From the NCBI GenBank assembly GCA_937923345.1, contig CAKZVJ010000056.1, positions 1 through 55,540 of the forward strand: a DNA stretch of 55,540 nucleotides, given 5' to 3'. Position numbers and translations under genes: made by a program. Numbering within the stretch: the stretch's first letter is position 1; each line of letters begins with the position of its first letter. Under the pieces are notes generated by a model. It saw only the letters and a program-made list of their open reading frames with translations. It was not told the DNA's origin and ran no database searches. Origin of the DNA: an uncultured Saprospiraceae bacterium (GTDB taxonomy: Bacteria; Bacteroidota; Bacteroidia; Chitinophagales; Saprospiraceae). Below, one piece after another: positions 8,916-18,464 of the stretch.

Positions 8916-9065
8916 TTAGTCATCTTTACATTTTATCCATGTATTCATTTCTCCTCTTCGCAGTACGTAGCTCAAGAATCTTGGATTAATATGGTCTAAC
9001 ATTTTATATCCGTGGTATCTACTTTTCCTTGCTATTTCAAAAAGCTTCCCAAAATGTCCCTTCAT
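8916..9065 (-). CDS. Small basic hypothetical protein (49 aa)
   Basis: An ATG-initiated ORF of 49 residues begins MKGHFGKLFEIARK and ends IKCKDD. It is rich in Lys/Arg, with a plausible amphipathic start and residue composition closer to a real cytoplasmic protein than to random translation of this AT-rich spacer. An in-frame TGA upstream limits the start. The only nearby ribosome-binding sequence is A-rich, as is common in Bacteroidota. It lies alone between dnaG and the histidine kinase. I do not recognise the family, and chance cannot be excluded. Confidence 0.35.
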   Translation of the reverse strand: MKGHFGKLFEIARKSRYHGYKMLDHINPRFLSYVLRRGEMNTWIKCKDD

Positions 9066-9226
9066 TTTGCGTCTAATTTTCCGTCATTTTTTTGCTTGAT
9101 TTGATTTTTCATGGAATGGTGTCTCGGCATCATATTTGCAAATTATGTATCTGAAAAAGTCCTTTGAGTGAACTGACTCGAATTAGATGTTCAGTTGCCA
9201 AAGCGGTAGTATCATAAAATAGACCT

Positions 9227-11809
9227 ATGAAAAAGTATAATTACTTCCAAGTCATCATTGCACTATTAATGGTTTTCTTTACCATTTCTCTTTCTGGCAG
9301 CGAGTCGCCAATGAGCTTTGAGGAATATGAAATCATCAGCCAAACCAAAAGTGGCAATGAAAAAGTAGCTGCAATGAATGCTATGGTAAGCATTCTGATC
9401 AAACAGAGCAATTTTCCTAAGGCTGAGGCCCTGGTTGAAAAAATCAATAATGAAATCAATGCAGACGATAAGATTGGTCATGCTGCGCTGAATATCAATA
9501 AAGGGGTGCTTTATAAAGCAAATTTTGATTATAAGAATGCATTGAGTCACTTTTATAATGCGCTACAAGCGGCAGTAAATGCGGACGATAGAGATCAAAT
9601 TTCAACGTGTAAAAATGAAATCGGTCACGTCTTTTTATTGCAAAACGATTACGAAGAAGCGGAGACGAATCTTAATGAGGCCTTATCCATAAGAGAAGGA
9701 AAAGAAGACATGCGTGGTTCTTCAGAAACGCATATTTTATTAGGGGAGCTTTTCTATGAAAAAGAATTATTTGGTAAGTCAAAGCAACACTACAAAAGAG
9801 CTTTTGATTTAATGGTTAAGATGCAGGACTTGAACGGTGCTGCAGACTTGGCAACTAATCTAGGAGATATTGATTTTATCCTAGACGACTTTGAAGGAGC
9901 ACTGGTATATTATAATACGTCTAGAGACATCTATAATCGTGGACATGATAAAGAGAAGTTGGCGAGAAATCTATGGGACATCGCAAAGGTGCACGCTGCA
10001 CAAGGTAACTTAAAATATGCTACGCAAACCAATAAAGAAGCTTTGGGAATTTGGGAGCAAATAGGTTCTAAGTTAGGTGTGGCTGATTCTCAGTTGAGAA
10101 TAGCCAACAACTACATTGATAGAAACAATAAAAAGTCTGCTCAAGAATACTTATCTAAATCTAGTGAAGTCATAAAAACCGAGGTGAATACCTACGGGTC
10201 ATACCAGATCTTTAAGGGGCTAGCCATAGCTTATGAGAAGATGGGGAATTATCAGGCTGCTTATCAGCATCATGTATATTTTGATAAGAGTAAGGATGTT
10301 GCCTTTAATAAAGACAAGACTGAAGCGATGTATGAGTTGAGCACGAGATATAACTCTCAATTCGCAGCCGCAGAAAAAGAGCAGCAGATCGAAAGACTAG
10401 AAATTTCAAACCTAGCGTCTAGCAAGGTAAAGAAGTTCTTACTGCTATTGATAGGCTTAGGTATGATGTTGTTATTCAACTTATTCTCTAGTAATAAGCG
10501 TAAGAAGAAAGATAATGAAACACTTTTGGCTAAGAATAAGGAGATTGAATCGCAGCAGACAAAAATTAATAAGCAAAATGATTTGTTAGAGCTCAAGAAT
10601 GATTCATTGAATACCTTAAATTCTAAGCTAGTAGGAGAGATGGCAGAAAGGGAGTCAATCGAAGCCTCTTCCTTTGCGAGAGACCGATTTTTAGCGACGA
10701 TGAGTCATGAGATGAGAACGCCGCTAAACACTATTGTAGGCATCTCTCACTTGCTGATGGAAAATGATCCGAGAGAAGAACAGAAAGAGCAAATTAGAAA
10801 TCTTCAGTTTTCAGCAAACAGCATGACTGTGTTTGTGAATGATGTTTTGGACTTCTCAAAAATAGAAGCAGGTAAGTTAACCTTAGATAATAGAGAGTTT
10901 ACTCCAATGCCATTATTCGAAAATTTAAACAAGCAGTTTGAGAACCCTATTAAGGATAAAGGCTTGAAGTTTTCTTTCAGCTACGATGAAAGAATTCCTA
11001 CAGTATTAGATGGAGATTCCGCTAGAATCAATCAAATATTCAATAATATTTTGAGCCAAGCTATGGAAAATACTGAGCGAGGCATGATTGATATGCAGGT
11101 GGTCCTAGAGGATTACAATACTAAGTCAGTGAAGTTGAGAGTGAAGGTGAGAGATACGGGGCACGGTTTGGAGAAAGAGCTTTTAGAAAAGATGTTTCAG
11201 GAGGCTAATCCTGAGGAAGACATCTTTGAGGGCTACCAGCGCAATAGTATTGGTCTAAACATGGCCAAGCGATTGGTAGAACTTCAAAATGGTAAAATAG
11301 ACATCAAGAGTATTCCAGGAGAAGGGACACTATATAGTGTGATACTGCCATTCAAGATTAATAATAGGATTGAAGAAACCACAATTGCTGGAGTTGAGGA
11401 AGAGACTTCATTAGAAGGAACAACTATTCTGATTGTAGAGGATAATAAGATTAACCAATTAGTAGTAGCTAAGATGTTAAATGACAAAGGCATCCAAACG
11501 GTTACTGCAGATAACGGTGCGGAGGCATTACAGGAAGTTAAGATGCATAATTTTGACCTAATCCTTATGGATATTCAGATGCCTATTATGGATGGATACA
11601 AAGCAACTTCGGAAATCAGATCTATGGAAGATAGCGCAAAGAGCGATGTGCCTATTATTGCACTGACGGCATCCGCTTTCCTTTCAGAGTTAGAAAAAGC
11701 CAAGCTGTTTGGTATGAACGAACACGTTGGAAAACCATTCAGTCCGGAAGAATTGATGGAAAAAATCAATGCTTGTATGACTAGATTTAAAACTCGGTCT
11801 GCGCAATAA
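9227..11809 (+). CDS. TPR-containing hybrid sensor histidine kinase with degenerate ATP-binding domain
   Basis: An 860-residue membrane sensor. A signal/anchor helix is followed by a TPR-rich periplasmic part (~40-370), one TM helix (~403-420), a coiled coil, a HisKA domain with the phospho-acceptor H494 in MSHEMRTPLN, a HATPase_c domain (~590-700) and a receiver (~730-850). The receiver is intact: acidic VEDN pocket, D782 in LMDIQMP and K836 in GKPF. The ATPase lobe is eroded: the N-box reads NILSQAMENT with Q611 at the usually invariant Mg-binding Asn, and the G2 box is NSIGLN instead of GTGLGL. G1 (DTGHGL) remains. Kinase activity may be weak or lost. The gene is monocistronic, with its own terminator. 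Confidence 0.9.
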   Translation: MKKYNYFQVIIALLMVFFTISLSGSESPMSFEEYEIISQTKSGNEKVAAMNAMVSILIKQSNFPKAEALVEKINNEINADDKIGHAALNINKGVLYKANFDYKNALSHFYNALQAAVNADDRDQISTCKNEIGHVFLLQNDYEEAETNLNEALSIREGKEDMRGSSETHILLGELFYEKELFGKSKQHYKRAFDLMVKMQDLNGAADLATNLGDIDFILDDFEGALVYYNTSRDIYNRGHDKEKLARNLWDIAKVHAAQGNLKYATQTNKEALGIWEQIGSKLGVADSQLRIANNYIDRNNKKSAQEYLSKSSEVIKTEVNTYGSYQIFKGLAIAYEKMGNYQAAYQHHVYFDKSKDVAFNKDKTEAMYELSTRYNSQFAAAEKEQQIERLEISNLASSKVKKFLLLLIGLGMMLLFNLFSSNKRKKKDNETLLAKNKEIESQQTKINKQNDLLELKNDSLNTLNSKLVGEMAERESIEASSFARDRFLATMSHEMRTPLNTIVGISHLLMENDPREEQKEQIRNLQFSANSMTVFVNDVLDFSKIEAGKLTLDNREFTPMPLFENLNKQFENPIKDKGLKFSFSYDERIPTVLDGDSARINQIFNNILSQAMENTERGMIDMQVVLEDYNTKSVKLRVKVRDTGHGLEKELLEKMFQEANPEEDIFEGYQRNSIGLNMAKRLVELQNGKIDIKSIPGEGTLYSVILPFKINNRIEETTIAGVEEETSLEGTTILIVEDNKINQLVVAKMLNDKGIQTVTADNGAEALQEVKMHNFDLILMDIQMPIMDGYKATSEIRSMEDSAKSDVPIIALTASAFLSELEKAKLFGMNEHVGKPFSPEELMEKINACMTRFKTRSAQ

Positions 11810-11835
11810 TACAATAATATAAAGCTTACATACCT

Positions 11836-11871
11836 AAGGGCTAGCTCGCTATGAGTTAGTCCTTTTTTTTG
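11836..11871 (+). terminator. Rho-independent terminator after the hybrid kinase
   Basis: A 12-bp stem (11836-11847 with 11853-11864, two G-T pairs) with a 5-base loop is followed by a run of T. It lies in the space convergent with dapB. Confidence 0.88.
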
Positions 11872-11882
11872 TGGGAGATCTA

Positions 11883-12602
11883 CTATGTGATTCCAAGCAT
11901 ATCCTTCATTTCGTAGTATCCCGTTTTTCCGACTATCCAATGCGCTGCTTGATAAGCACCTTTAGCAAATCCTTCTCTGCTATGTGCGATATGGGTAAGG
12001 CCAATCTCATCCTCTGCTGATTGAAAGAAAGTTGTGTGGGTCCCTGGAACACCATCCTCTCTTTTGGCTGTGATGAGCAACTCCTTGTTATTGCTTATAT
12101 TATCTAATGCCCAGCTTTCTTTTTCAGGCAGCTCTGACATCAAGTGTTCTGCCAATCGTATAGCGGTACCGCTGGGCGCATCCAACTTTTGTTTGTGGTG
12201 TATCTCTTCCACACTAGTTTCATAATTAGGATAATTGCTAAGTAGTTTAGCAGCATATCTATTCAACTCAAAAAACAGATTCACACCCAGACTATAGTTG
12301 GGTGCATAGAATAAAGCTGTATTATGCTTTTTGGCCAGGGCTTTCGCTTCATCCAATTTGTCAAGCCATGCTGTTGTACCTGAGACAACGGGGATGCTAT
12401 TTTCTAGGCAGCATTTGATATTTTCAAAAGCACTCTCGGGACGAGAGAATTCAATACATACATCTGGTGCAATAATGGACAGATCCTTAATTTCGTTGAT
12501 GTTCTTAGAGCTTATCCTAAGGACTATTTCATCATTTTGACGGAGAGCAATTTTCTCAATCTCTTTGCCCATTTTGCCATATCCAATGAGTGCTATTTTC
12601 AT
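11883..12602 (-). CDS. dapB: 4-hydroxy-tetrahydrodipicolinate reductase
   Basis: A 239-residue DapB, which reduces hydroxy-tetrahydrodipicolinate with NAD(P)H in the diaminopimelate/lysine pathway. It has an N-terminal Rossmann motif GYGKMG at residues 7-12 and the DapB signature EIHHKQKLDAPSGTA, with its catalytic His pair and Lys. The length is typical for Bacteroidota, somewhat shorter than the E. coli enzyme. A promoter-like TTTG-N19-TAATATTG lies just upstream. In many Bacteroidota dapB sits with parA, parB and lepB. Here parA is 6 kb away on the other strand, and parB and lepB are not in the window. Confidence 0.95.
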   Translation of the reverse strand: MKIALIGYGKMGKEIEKIALRQNDEIVLRISSKNINEIKDLSIIAPDVCIEFSRPESAFENIKCCLENSIPVVSGTTAWLDKLDEAKALAKKHNTALFYAPNYSLGVNLFFELNRYAAKLLSNYPNYETSVEEIHHKQKLDAPSGTAIRLAEHLMSELPEKESWALDNISNNKELLITAKREDGVPGTHTTFFQSAEDEIGLTHIAHSREGFAKGAYQAAHWIVGKTGYYEMKDMLGIT

Positions 12603-12629
12603 AGAGCTTATGCGTATTTAATTCAGCTC

Positions 12630-12660
12630 CAATATTACAGCAATGCATTGACAATACAAA
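12630..12660 (-). promoter_or_regulatory. Predicted dapB promoter
   Basis: On the reverse strand a TTTG (12657-12660) and TAATATTG (12630-12637) are 19 bases apart. This matches the Bacteroidota -33/-7 layout with one mismatch in the -7 box, 27 bases before the dapB start. Confidence 0.45.
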
Positions 12661-12673
12661 AAAATAGACCTTG

Positions 12674-13138
12674 CTAATCAAAAACCACATAGGTGTCAGA
12701 AAACTGATCGTGCCAGTGTTCTTGTACACCTGGAAAAAAAGAAAGCAGTTCTAAAGGGACAAGTCTCCACAAAGTCCTGAGTAGATAGGTCTTAAAACTC
12801 AGTTCCATTTCCGTTCTATGTTTGACAGTGGTTTGGGTTAAAAATTTGCCCAAAGATTTACCATTGAATAAATATTCAGTAGAGAAATAAATAAACAAGG
12901 TCATTGTGAATATGATAAAATCCCAGAATGGATTAAATTGATTGGCATTGAAAAATAAATATTGGACGGAGGTAAGGTACCCGACTCCTATACCCACACA
13001 GGTAGACAAGCAATAAATGCTCAAGTAATCAATTAGGAAGTTGGCTGCTCGCAGGTATAAGGGAGCGATAAATTCCTTTCTGTGGTCGATGGCTAATTCA
13101 GCATCTATTATTTGATTGAATGAATAGTTCATAGGCAA
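12674..13138 (-). CDS. RDD-family membrane protein
   Basis: A 154-residue integral membrane protein. The RDD signature is present in part: the Arg and Asp of YLRAANFLIDY open the first membrane helix. Two further hydrophobic segments follow, and the NGKSLGKFLTQTTV motif comes after them, as in RDD proteins. The molecular role of the family is poorly defined; some members act in cation or proton transport. It lies upstream of dapB in the same direction with a 71-base gap that contains the dapB promoter, so co-transcription is uncertain. Confidence 0.72.
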   Translation of the reverse strand: MPMNYSFNQIIDAELAIDHRKEFIAPLYLRAANFLIDYLSIYCLSTCVGIGVGYLTSVQYLFFNANQFNPFWDFIIFTMTLFIYFSTEYLFNGKSLGKFLTQTTVKHRTEMELSFKTYLLRTLWRLVPLELLSFFPGVQEHWHDQFSDTYVVFD

Positions 13139-13326
13139 ACCGTTTTATGAATGCGCCTTACCTTGCAGCAGAGCGACAGGACATTGGTTTTACCTATTGT
13201 TTTTAAGGGTGTACATAAGATGGGTGGGTACTTCTATTTACAATGAAACGGCAATAATAGTTCGCCTAACTAAAGCTAAAGATGCTAATGTAATTTATCT
13301 TACACTTTAAGCTTGTGTGCTTCGCT

Positions 13327-13806
13327 TTAGACGACCTTATCTGCACAAGAAGAAGAAGCAAAGGCATCCGGTTTGGCCTTGAATTCAAAGCCCATACCTA
13401 GGATATATCCCATGGCTTCTTTCAGCGCGGTGTTAGATTTAAAGTGAGGATCAGTGTTGATATCTGCATGTACCTCGAGAGCCACATCATACAAGTCAAA
13501 TAAATCGCATAGAGCATAAGCTACTTCCACAGACTTTGCTACTTCTGAGATCATTCGCTCGCGAAGGCTCATTTTTCGCTTGGTAGAAAAGTTATGGATA
13601 AACATAAAACCACCCTTTTTCTCTCGCAAAAACACGATGACAGTCGCATATTCTATGGTCTCGTTACGTACTTGGGAGTCTGTTCCAATACATACTTTGA
13701 GCTTATGTCCTTGCTCATGCTGCTCTTTGATGGTTTTTTCAACTGCTTCTTTGATAGGGAGCTCTATTTTTTGCCCATTTAGTCTGCGCCAATTCAATTC
13801 TGCCAT
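13327..13806 (-). CDS. YkuK/DUF458-type RNase H-like protein
   Basis: A 159-residue cytoplasmic protein of the DUF458 (B. subtilis YkuK) family, which has an RNase H-like fold. The diagnostic segment is KVCIGTDSQV near residue 40, with an acidic residue where RNase H folds bind metal. Further acidic positions (EVHADIN) follow. The end carries a Ser/Cys-rich tail. Nuclease activity for this family is inferred from the fold. The gene stands alone; its ATG at 13806 is the only good start. Confidence 0.8.
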   Translation of the reverse strand: MAELNWRRLNGQKIELPIKEAVEKTIKEQHEQGHKLKVCIGTDSQVRNETIEYATVIVFLREKKGGFMFIHNFSTKRKMSLRERMISEVAKSVEVAYALCDLFDLYDVALEVHADINTDPHFKSNTALKEAMGYILGMGFEFKAKPDAFASSSCADKVV

Positions 13807-14085
13807 AATTTATGTTTCTAATTTGTTCTAGTGCGTAATATTATTGCTTAGTTAGGGCGCCTTGCAATATACTAAACGGTTGACGATTTGCAATCGTTCC
13901 TTCGATTAAAAAAATATTTATATGTGACACGCCGACAAAACGCCGAATTAAACACTAAAATGACCAATTCAGTATTATAGTTGAATTAGAAGCTAGTTAG
14001 TAGTATTTTTGGGAACATAGATTACAAACGGGCGACACCATCAACCATTTTGAGGACTTGGCTTGATCCCTTTTAGAAAATACAG

Positions 14086-16209
14086 ATGAACTTACTACAG
14101 AGAATCGCATTACTCGGGTTTGCCGTACTTACCCTTGCTGGATGCAATACAGGCACTACCAATTCAGCCTCTCATGGAGAGGGCACCAATCACCTAGCTA
14201 ACGAGAGCAGCCCATACCTTTTGCAACACGCTAGAAATCCCGTAGACTGGTATCCCTGGTCTGACGAAGCCTTGGCCAAGGCAAAAGAAGAAAATAAACT
14301 TATTGTAGTGAGTATTGGATACTCTTCCTGTCACTGGTGTCACGTTATGGAGCATGAGTCATTCGAAGATACAACCGTGGCGCGAATTATGAACGAGCAT
14401 TTTGTGAGCATCAAAGTTGATCGCGAGGAGCGCCCAGATGTGGATGATGTATATATGACTGCCTGCCGATTAGCGACAGGACGTGGTTGTGGATGGCCGC
14501 TCAATGCTTTTGCCATGCCTGATGGTAGACCCGTGTGGGCAGGCACTTATTTTCCAAAAGAAGAATGGACCAAAGTGCTAGAACATTTTATAGACCTCAA
14601 AGAAACGGATAGAGAAAAGCTAGAAGAATATGCGAGCCAGCTGACCGAAGGCATCCAGTCCCGTGCAAAGATCGAGATCAATACTGGCAAATATACCTAC
14701 GAAACATCTACTTTAAATACCATCACCGACAACTTCTTGAATAACATTGACTATCAAGAAGGCGGGAGAAAAGGAGAACAGAAATTTCCTATGCCTAATA
14801 ATTATGAATTCCTCCTACGCGAAGCGGTGCTGGCTAAAAATGATAAAGCACTGGAGGCCGTAACCCTTACCCTTGACAAAATTGCGATGGGTGGTATCTA
14901 CGATCAGCTCGGTGGTGGCTTTTCAAGGTACGCCGTAGATAATCTTTGGAAGGTGCCTCACTTTGAAAAAATGTTGTACGACAATGGCCAGCTGGTCAGC
15001 CTATATAGCAAGGCTTATCAGGCCACCCAAAAACCATTGTACAAGAAAGTAGTCGAGCAAACGATTGAGTTTATAGAGCGCGAGATGAGTTCTCCAGAAG
15101 GAGGATTCTATAGTTCGCTGGATGCCGACAGTGAAGGCGAAGAAGGAAAATTTTATGTATGGACACAGGAAGAGCTGCACGCAGTCATCAAAGATGCGCA
15201 AGATCAAAAGATTTTTGATACCTACTACGAAATCAAAAAGAGTGGCAATTGGGAGCACGAAAAAAATGTCCTGATCAGAAAAAAGTCGTTGACCGAGGTG
15301 GCTAAAAAATTAAAATTGAGCGAAGAAGAAATTACTACTTCCTTGGCCAAGTCAGAAAAGGCTTTGATGGCGGAGAGAGACAAGCGTGTGAGACCGGGTC
15401 TTGATGATAAAGTTTTGACCTCGTGGAATGCCTTGATGCTCAATGGCTACATAGATGCCTATCGTGCACTAGGAAAAGAAGAGTACTTAGCACGAGCGCT
15501 AAAGAATGCTAATTTCCTAAGCGAGAAGATGCTTCAGGAGGAGTATCGACTCAATAGAAACTACAAGAGCGGCAACTCTGTGATCAACGCTTTTTTAGAT
15601 GATTACGCCTTGTTGATCGATGCCTTTGTCAATTTGTATCAAGTTACTTTTGATGAAGCTTGGTTGACCAAAGCCAATGGTATGGCGACCTATGCCAACG
15701 CCCATTTCAAAGATGCGGAGTCGGGTATGATGAACTATACCTCTGACCTGGATCCGGATTTGATCGCTAAAAAGATGGAGTTGGAAGACAACGTTATCCC
15801 GAGTTCCAATAGTAGTTTTGCGAGAGCGATTTACAAGCTAGGTGTCTTTACTTACAATAAAGATTGGGTAGACACGGCGGAGCAGATGATGCGCAATATG
15901 GTCGAAGAGGTGACGACCACTGAATTTCCTAATTTTTATTCCAATTGGTGCTTGCTATACAGTGAGCTGCATCAGCGACCTTACGAGGTGGCTGTGGTCG
16001 GCGACGACTACCTTGCTAAGTTAAAGGATCTGCAAGCGAAGTACATTCCGAACGCGCTCTACCTTGGCGGCAAGGATGAAGGAACGCTTGAGCTACTCAA
16101 AGGAAAACTCCAAGAAGGGGAGACCATGATCTACGTGTGTCAAAACAGGGTGTGCAAATTACCCGTGACCGAAGTGGACAAGGCTTTCGGTTTGATGGCG
16201 AGTAAATAA
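14086..16209 (+). CDS. Thioredoxin-domain lipoprotein of the YyaL/SSP411 (DUF255) family
   Basis: A 707-residue protein with a lipoprotein signal (LTLAGC, lipidated C20), so it is probably membrane-attached in the periplasm. The N-terminal thioredoxin-like domain starts with the family motif NPVDWYPW and carries [13 protein letters not shown], with redox cysteines C82 and C85. The rest is an (alpha/alpha)6-barrel-like region resembling N-acylglucosamine 2-epimerase folds, ending in a short beta segment with CQNRVC. The length is typical of the family. The physiological substrate is unknown. The lipobox is unusual, as many family members are cytosolic. Confidence 0.88.
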   Translation: MNLLQRIALLGFAVLTLAGCNTGTTNSASHGEGTNHLANESSPYLLQHARNPVDWYPWSDEALAKAKEENKLIVVSIGYSSCHWCHVMEHESFEDTTVARIMNEHFVSIKVDREERPDVDDVYMTACRLATGRGCGWPLNAFAMPDGRPVWAGTYFPKEEWTKVLEHFIDLKETDREKLEEYASQLTEGIQSRAKIEINTGKYTYETSTLNTITDNFLNNIDYQEGGRKGEQKFPMPNNYEFLLREAVLAKNDKALEAVTLTLDKIAMGGIYDQLGGGFSRYAVDNLWKVPHFEKMLYDNGQLVSLYSKAYQATQKPLYKKVVEQTIEFIEREMSSPEGGFYSSLDADSEGEEGKFYVWTQEELHAVIKDAQDQKIFDTYYEIKKSGNWEHEKNVLIRKKSLTEVAKKLKLSEEEITTSLAKSEKALMAERDKRVRPGLDDKVLTSWNALMLNGYIDAYRALGKEEYLARALKNANFLSEKMLQEEYRLNRNYKSGNSVINAFLDDYALLIDAFVNLYQVTFDEAWLTKANGMATYANAHFKDAESGMMNYTSDLDPDLIAKKMELEDNVIPSSNSSFARAIYKLGVFTYNKDWVDTAEQMMRNMVEEVTTTEFPNFYSNWCLLYSELHQRPYEVAVVGDDYLAKLKDLQAKYIPNALYLGGKDEGTLELLKGKLQEGETMIYVCQNRVCKLPVTEVDKAFGLMASK

Positions 16210-16217
16210 TAGGTTGT

Positions 16218-16411
16218 TGCTATGGGCGTGCCCCTTGCCCTTCGCGCCAAGCGCTGCTGCAGGGTCTGGCTCTTTGCTTGTACTCGATATCCTCTCATAC
16301 GATAGGGTATAGTCGAGCTTTGTCTCCGCTCGTTCCTCTCGGAGCCTGCATCCCTCCTTACCCTATTCGCATTCGATGACACCTCGTATCGCGTCGATCC
16401 TTCACGCAAAA
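16218..16411 (+). repeat. GC-rich intergenic element, copy A
   Basis: A block of clearly higher GC than its surroundings begins with GGGCGTGCCCC and ends with GATCCTTCACGC. A 33-base segment (16319-16351) matches 45450-45482 in copy E at 29-30 positions. The short ORF here on the reverse strand has no protein character. Confidence 0.7.
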
Positions 16412-16464
16412 ATATTCATTGGATTTTGGGTTTGTTTTTTAAATCAGGTTGGTTGGTAGAATGT

Positions 16465-16899
16465 AATTTGTCATGATTTTCTTTTAAAATTCATGACAAA
16501 TTGAGTACTAGAATCACCTTGTTTTTAAAGCAAAATTAATAAAAATGGTGGAGCCATTTAGAGATGTTAAAGATTGGAAAATTAAATCCCAACAAATTAT
16601 GGTATTACTGAATACCCCTAAAAAAAACGGAACAAGCTCCACTGGAACTTTTCTGTTTACTTTTGAATATACTTAATTGAACTAAGGTGCTTATCGAAAA
16701 AGAAAGTAATAATTAATCTTGCTGAACAGCCTGAATTATGTTGTAATGTTGTAATAATTTCATCTCCCTATAAATTATTCGTTTGAAGAACTCCAGAGGA
16801 GTGTTATTGTTTTAGGGCAGGGCGTTAACCCAGCTTAGCGAGTTTATAATAGATCCAATTTGGCGAGATTTTTTTTTCAAAAATCATGACAAATTGAGT
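16465..16899. repeat. AT-rich stretch bounded by 16-bp inverted repeats; possible small non-autonomous element
   Basis: AATTTGTCATGATTTT at 16465-16480 is repeated exactly in inverted form at 16880-16895. A third copy at 16491-16506 (TCATGACAAATTGAGT) matches 16884-16899 base for base. The first and second copies also form a local hairpin with 12-bp arms. Inside are the palindrome ACTCCAGAGGAGT (16790-16802) and a 43-codon ORF (16545-16676, weak). No target-site duplication was recognised. Confidence 0.5.
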
Positions 16900-16909
16900 T
16901 CAAGCTTTT

Positions 16910-17056
16910 TTTGAGTGAAGGATCGATAGGGCGACGACGATAGGAGGCGGTCGCGATGGAGTGCAACGGAGTCGGGACGGGCACCCCGCAAGAGCCTGAC
17001 CCGCGGGTTGGCTGCAGTAAAGCTTGTGCGTATGTATTGGGCAGCATGGGGCACTC
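16910..17056 (-). repeat. GC-rich intergenic element, copy B (inverted)
   Basis: Read on the reverse strand, this block begins GTGCCCC, contains CGGGTCAGGCTC and ends GATCCTTCAC. These are the same landmark motifs and order as in copy A. It lies between the inverted-repeat stretch and the FMN reductase gene. Confidence 0.6.
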
Positions 17057-17107
17057 CCAAATCATTCAGATATAAAAAAGAAATTTCTATACAATATAAT
17101 GCGGTTA

Positions 17108-17644
17108 CTAGGCTTTGACCAACTTTTCTATCAACACTTTTATAGCATCACTAGTACCTTGATCCAATTTTCCTTCCTTGTTTATCAGGGAGGTGACTTT
17201 GGAGATGGGTAGACTTCCTGGGATAACATTGCATCCGATGTGGTGCATAATGCTCGAAAGGTGATCTAGGCCACGGAGATTACCTGCTCTACCAGTCGCT
17301 ACACCTACCAAAGCCGCGCGCTTACCAGCAAAACACTCTTTGAGGCGATATACAGAAATAGCATCTATGAAAAGCTTCAGATAGCCAGGAATGCTCCCAT
17401 TATACTCTGGGGATACAATAAGAAAATGGTGCGCAGGGATGAGGGACTTTTCTTGTAGTGCCTTGAGCCAATCTGGCAAGTTATCACCATTATACTGCTG
17501 ATTATGAATGAAATCACTTGATAAATCTGCAAGGTCGATGAGGTCCGTTTCTACACCTAGCGCTTTGGCTATATCTAAGGCGTTTTGGGTAACTTTTCGG
17601 GTATTGCTTCCTGTTCTATTGGTACCGCTGATGATAGTGAGCAT
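17108..17644 (-). CDS. NAD(P)H-dependent FMN reductase family protein
   Basis: A 178-residue flavodoxin-like protein of the NADPH-dependent FMN reductase / quinone reductase group. It shows the N-terminal phosphate-binding loop GTNRTGSNTRK (residues 7-17) and the family signature SPEYNGSIPGYLK. It should be a cytosolic flavoprotein that reduces FMN, quinones or azo compounds; the substrate cannot be told. It is divergent from the UPF0173 gene, with about 130 bases between the two starts. Confidence 0.88.
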   Translation of the reverse strand: MLTIISGTNRTGSNTRKVTQNALDIAKALGVETDLIDLADLSSDFIHNQQYNGDNLPDWLKALQEKSLIPAHHFLIVSPEYNGSIPGYLKLFIDAISVYRLKECFAGKRAALVGVATGRAGNLRGLDHLSSIMHHIGCNVIPGSLPISKVTSLINKEGKLDQGTSDAIKVLIEKLVKA

Positions 17645-17777
17645 AGTTGTATTTTAATTATAGGCGAAAATAAGATTCTACATCATACTAACCTCATAAT
17701 AAGAAAGAGGTTTTTGAAATCCATGCTTATAATTGGTTGGGCTTTTGTATTTTCGCAACGCTAAATAAATTTCGATT

Positions 17778-18461
17778 ATGAAAGTCAAATATACTGGGCA
17801 AGCAGGATTTATAGTGGAAATGGGTGGAAAGACGCTGGTTATAGATCCATTTATCTCTGCTAATCCGAATATCGCTGATAAGCTGAGAGTAGCGGACATA
17901 AAATGTGATTACGTTTTACTTACGCATGGTCATCAGGATCATGTCCTAGATGCTGAGCAAATCGCTAAGCAAAATAATGCTCGGATCATATCGAACTATG
18001 AGATTGTCTCTTATTACGGTCAGAGAGGAGTAGAGGGCCATCCGATGAACCATGGAGGCGAGTGGAAGTTTGACTTTGGGACGGTAAAGTTTGTGAATGC
18101 GATACACTCATCAGTCTTGCCTGATGGAACCTACGCGGGTAACCCGGGAGGTTTTGTGATTTTTAATGACGAAGCTTGTTTTTATCATGCGGGCGATACG
18201 GCCTTGACGATGGATATGAAGCTCATACCAATGACATGTCCAAAGCTAGATTTTGCTATCTTGCCTATCGGAAACAACTTTACAATGGGTTTTAAGGACG
18301 CGGTCATCGCGGCGGAGTTCATAGAGTGCGATAAGATTATCGGCTGCCACTATGATACTTTCGACGCCATCACAATTAATCACGGCGTAGCAGTGGAGAC
18401 ATTCAGTAAAAGACAAAAAGAATTGATCTTATTAAATTTAGGTCAAGAAATCGAAATATAA
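17778..18461 (+). CDS. UPF0173 metal-dependent hydrolase (metallo-beta-lactamase fold)
   Basis: A 227-residue cytosolic metallo-beta-lactamase-fold hydrolase of the UPF0173 group. The first metal motif is LLTHGHQDHVLDA (HxHxDH). Further ligands are suggested by NAIHSS and by the AGDTAL motif near residue 138, and a C-terminal GCHYDTF completes the site. The length is normal. Its substrate is not established for the family. The parA start follows three bases after its stop, so the two genes are almost certainly one operon. Confidence 0.9.
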   Translation: MKVKYTGQAGFIVEMGGKTLVIDPFISANPNIADKLRVADIKCDYVLLTHGHQDHVLDAEQIAKQNNARIISNYEIVSYYGQRGVEGHPMNHGGEWKFDFGTVKFVNAIHSSVLPDGTYAGNPGGFVIFNDEACFYHAGDTALTMDMKLIPMTCPKLDFAILPIGNNFTMGFKDAVIAAEFIECDKIIGCHYDTFDAITINHGVAVETFSKRQKELILLNLGQEIEI

Positions 18462-18464
18462 TTC

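Noticed and set aside
16140-16409. ORF on the reverse strand in GC-rich block A (and similar ORFs at 16877-17065, 26527-26715, 31022-31204, 45332-45577)
   Set aside because: All lie within GC-rich repeat blocks and have low-complexity Arg/Ser/Pro-rich translations with no recognisable protein pattern.
16545-16676. 43-codon ORF inside the inverted-repeat stretch
   Set aside because: The start is ATG and the frame is clean, but it is short, AT-driven and has no recognisable motif; mentioned only as part of the repeat entry.
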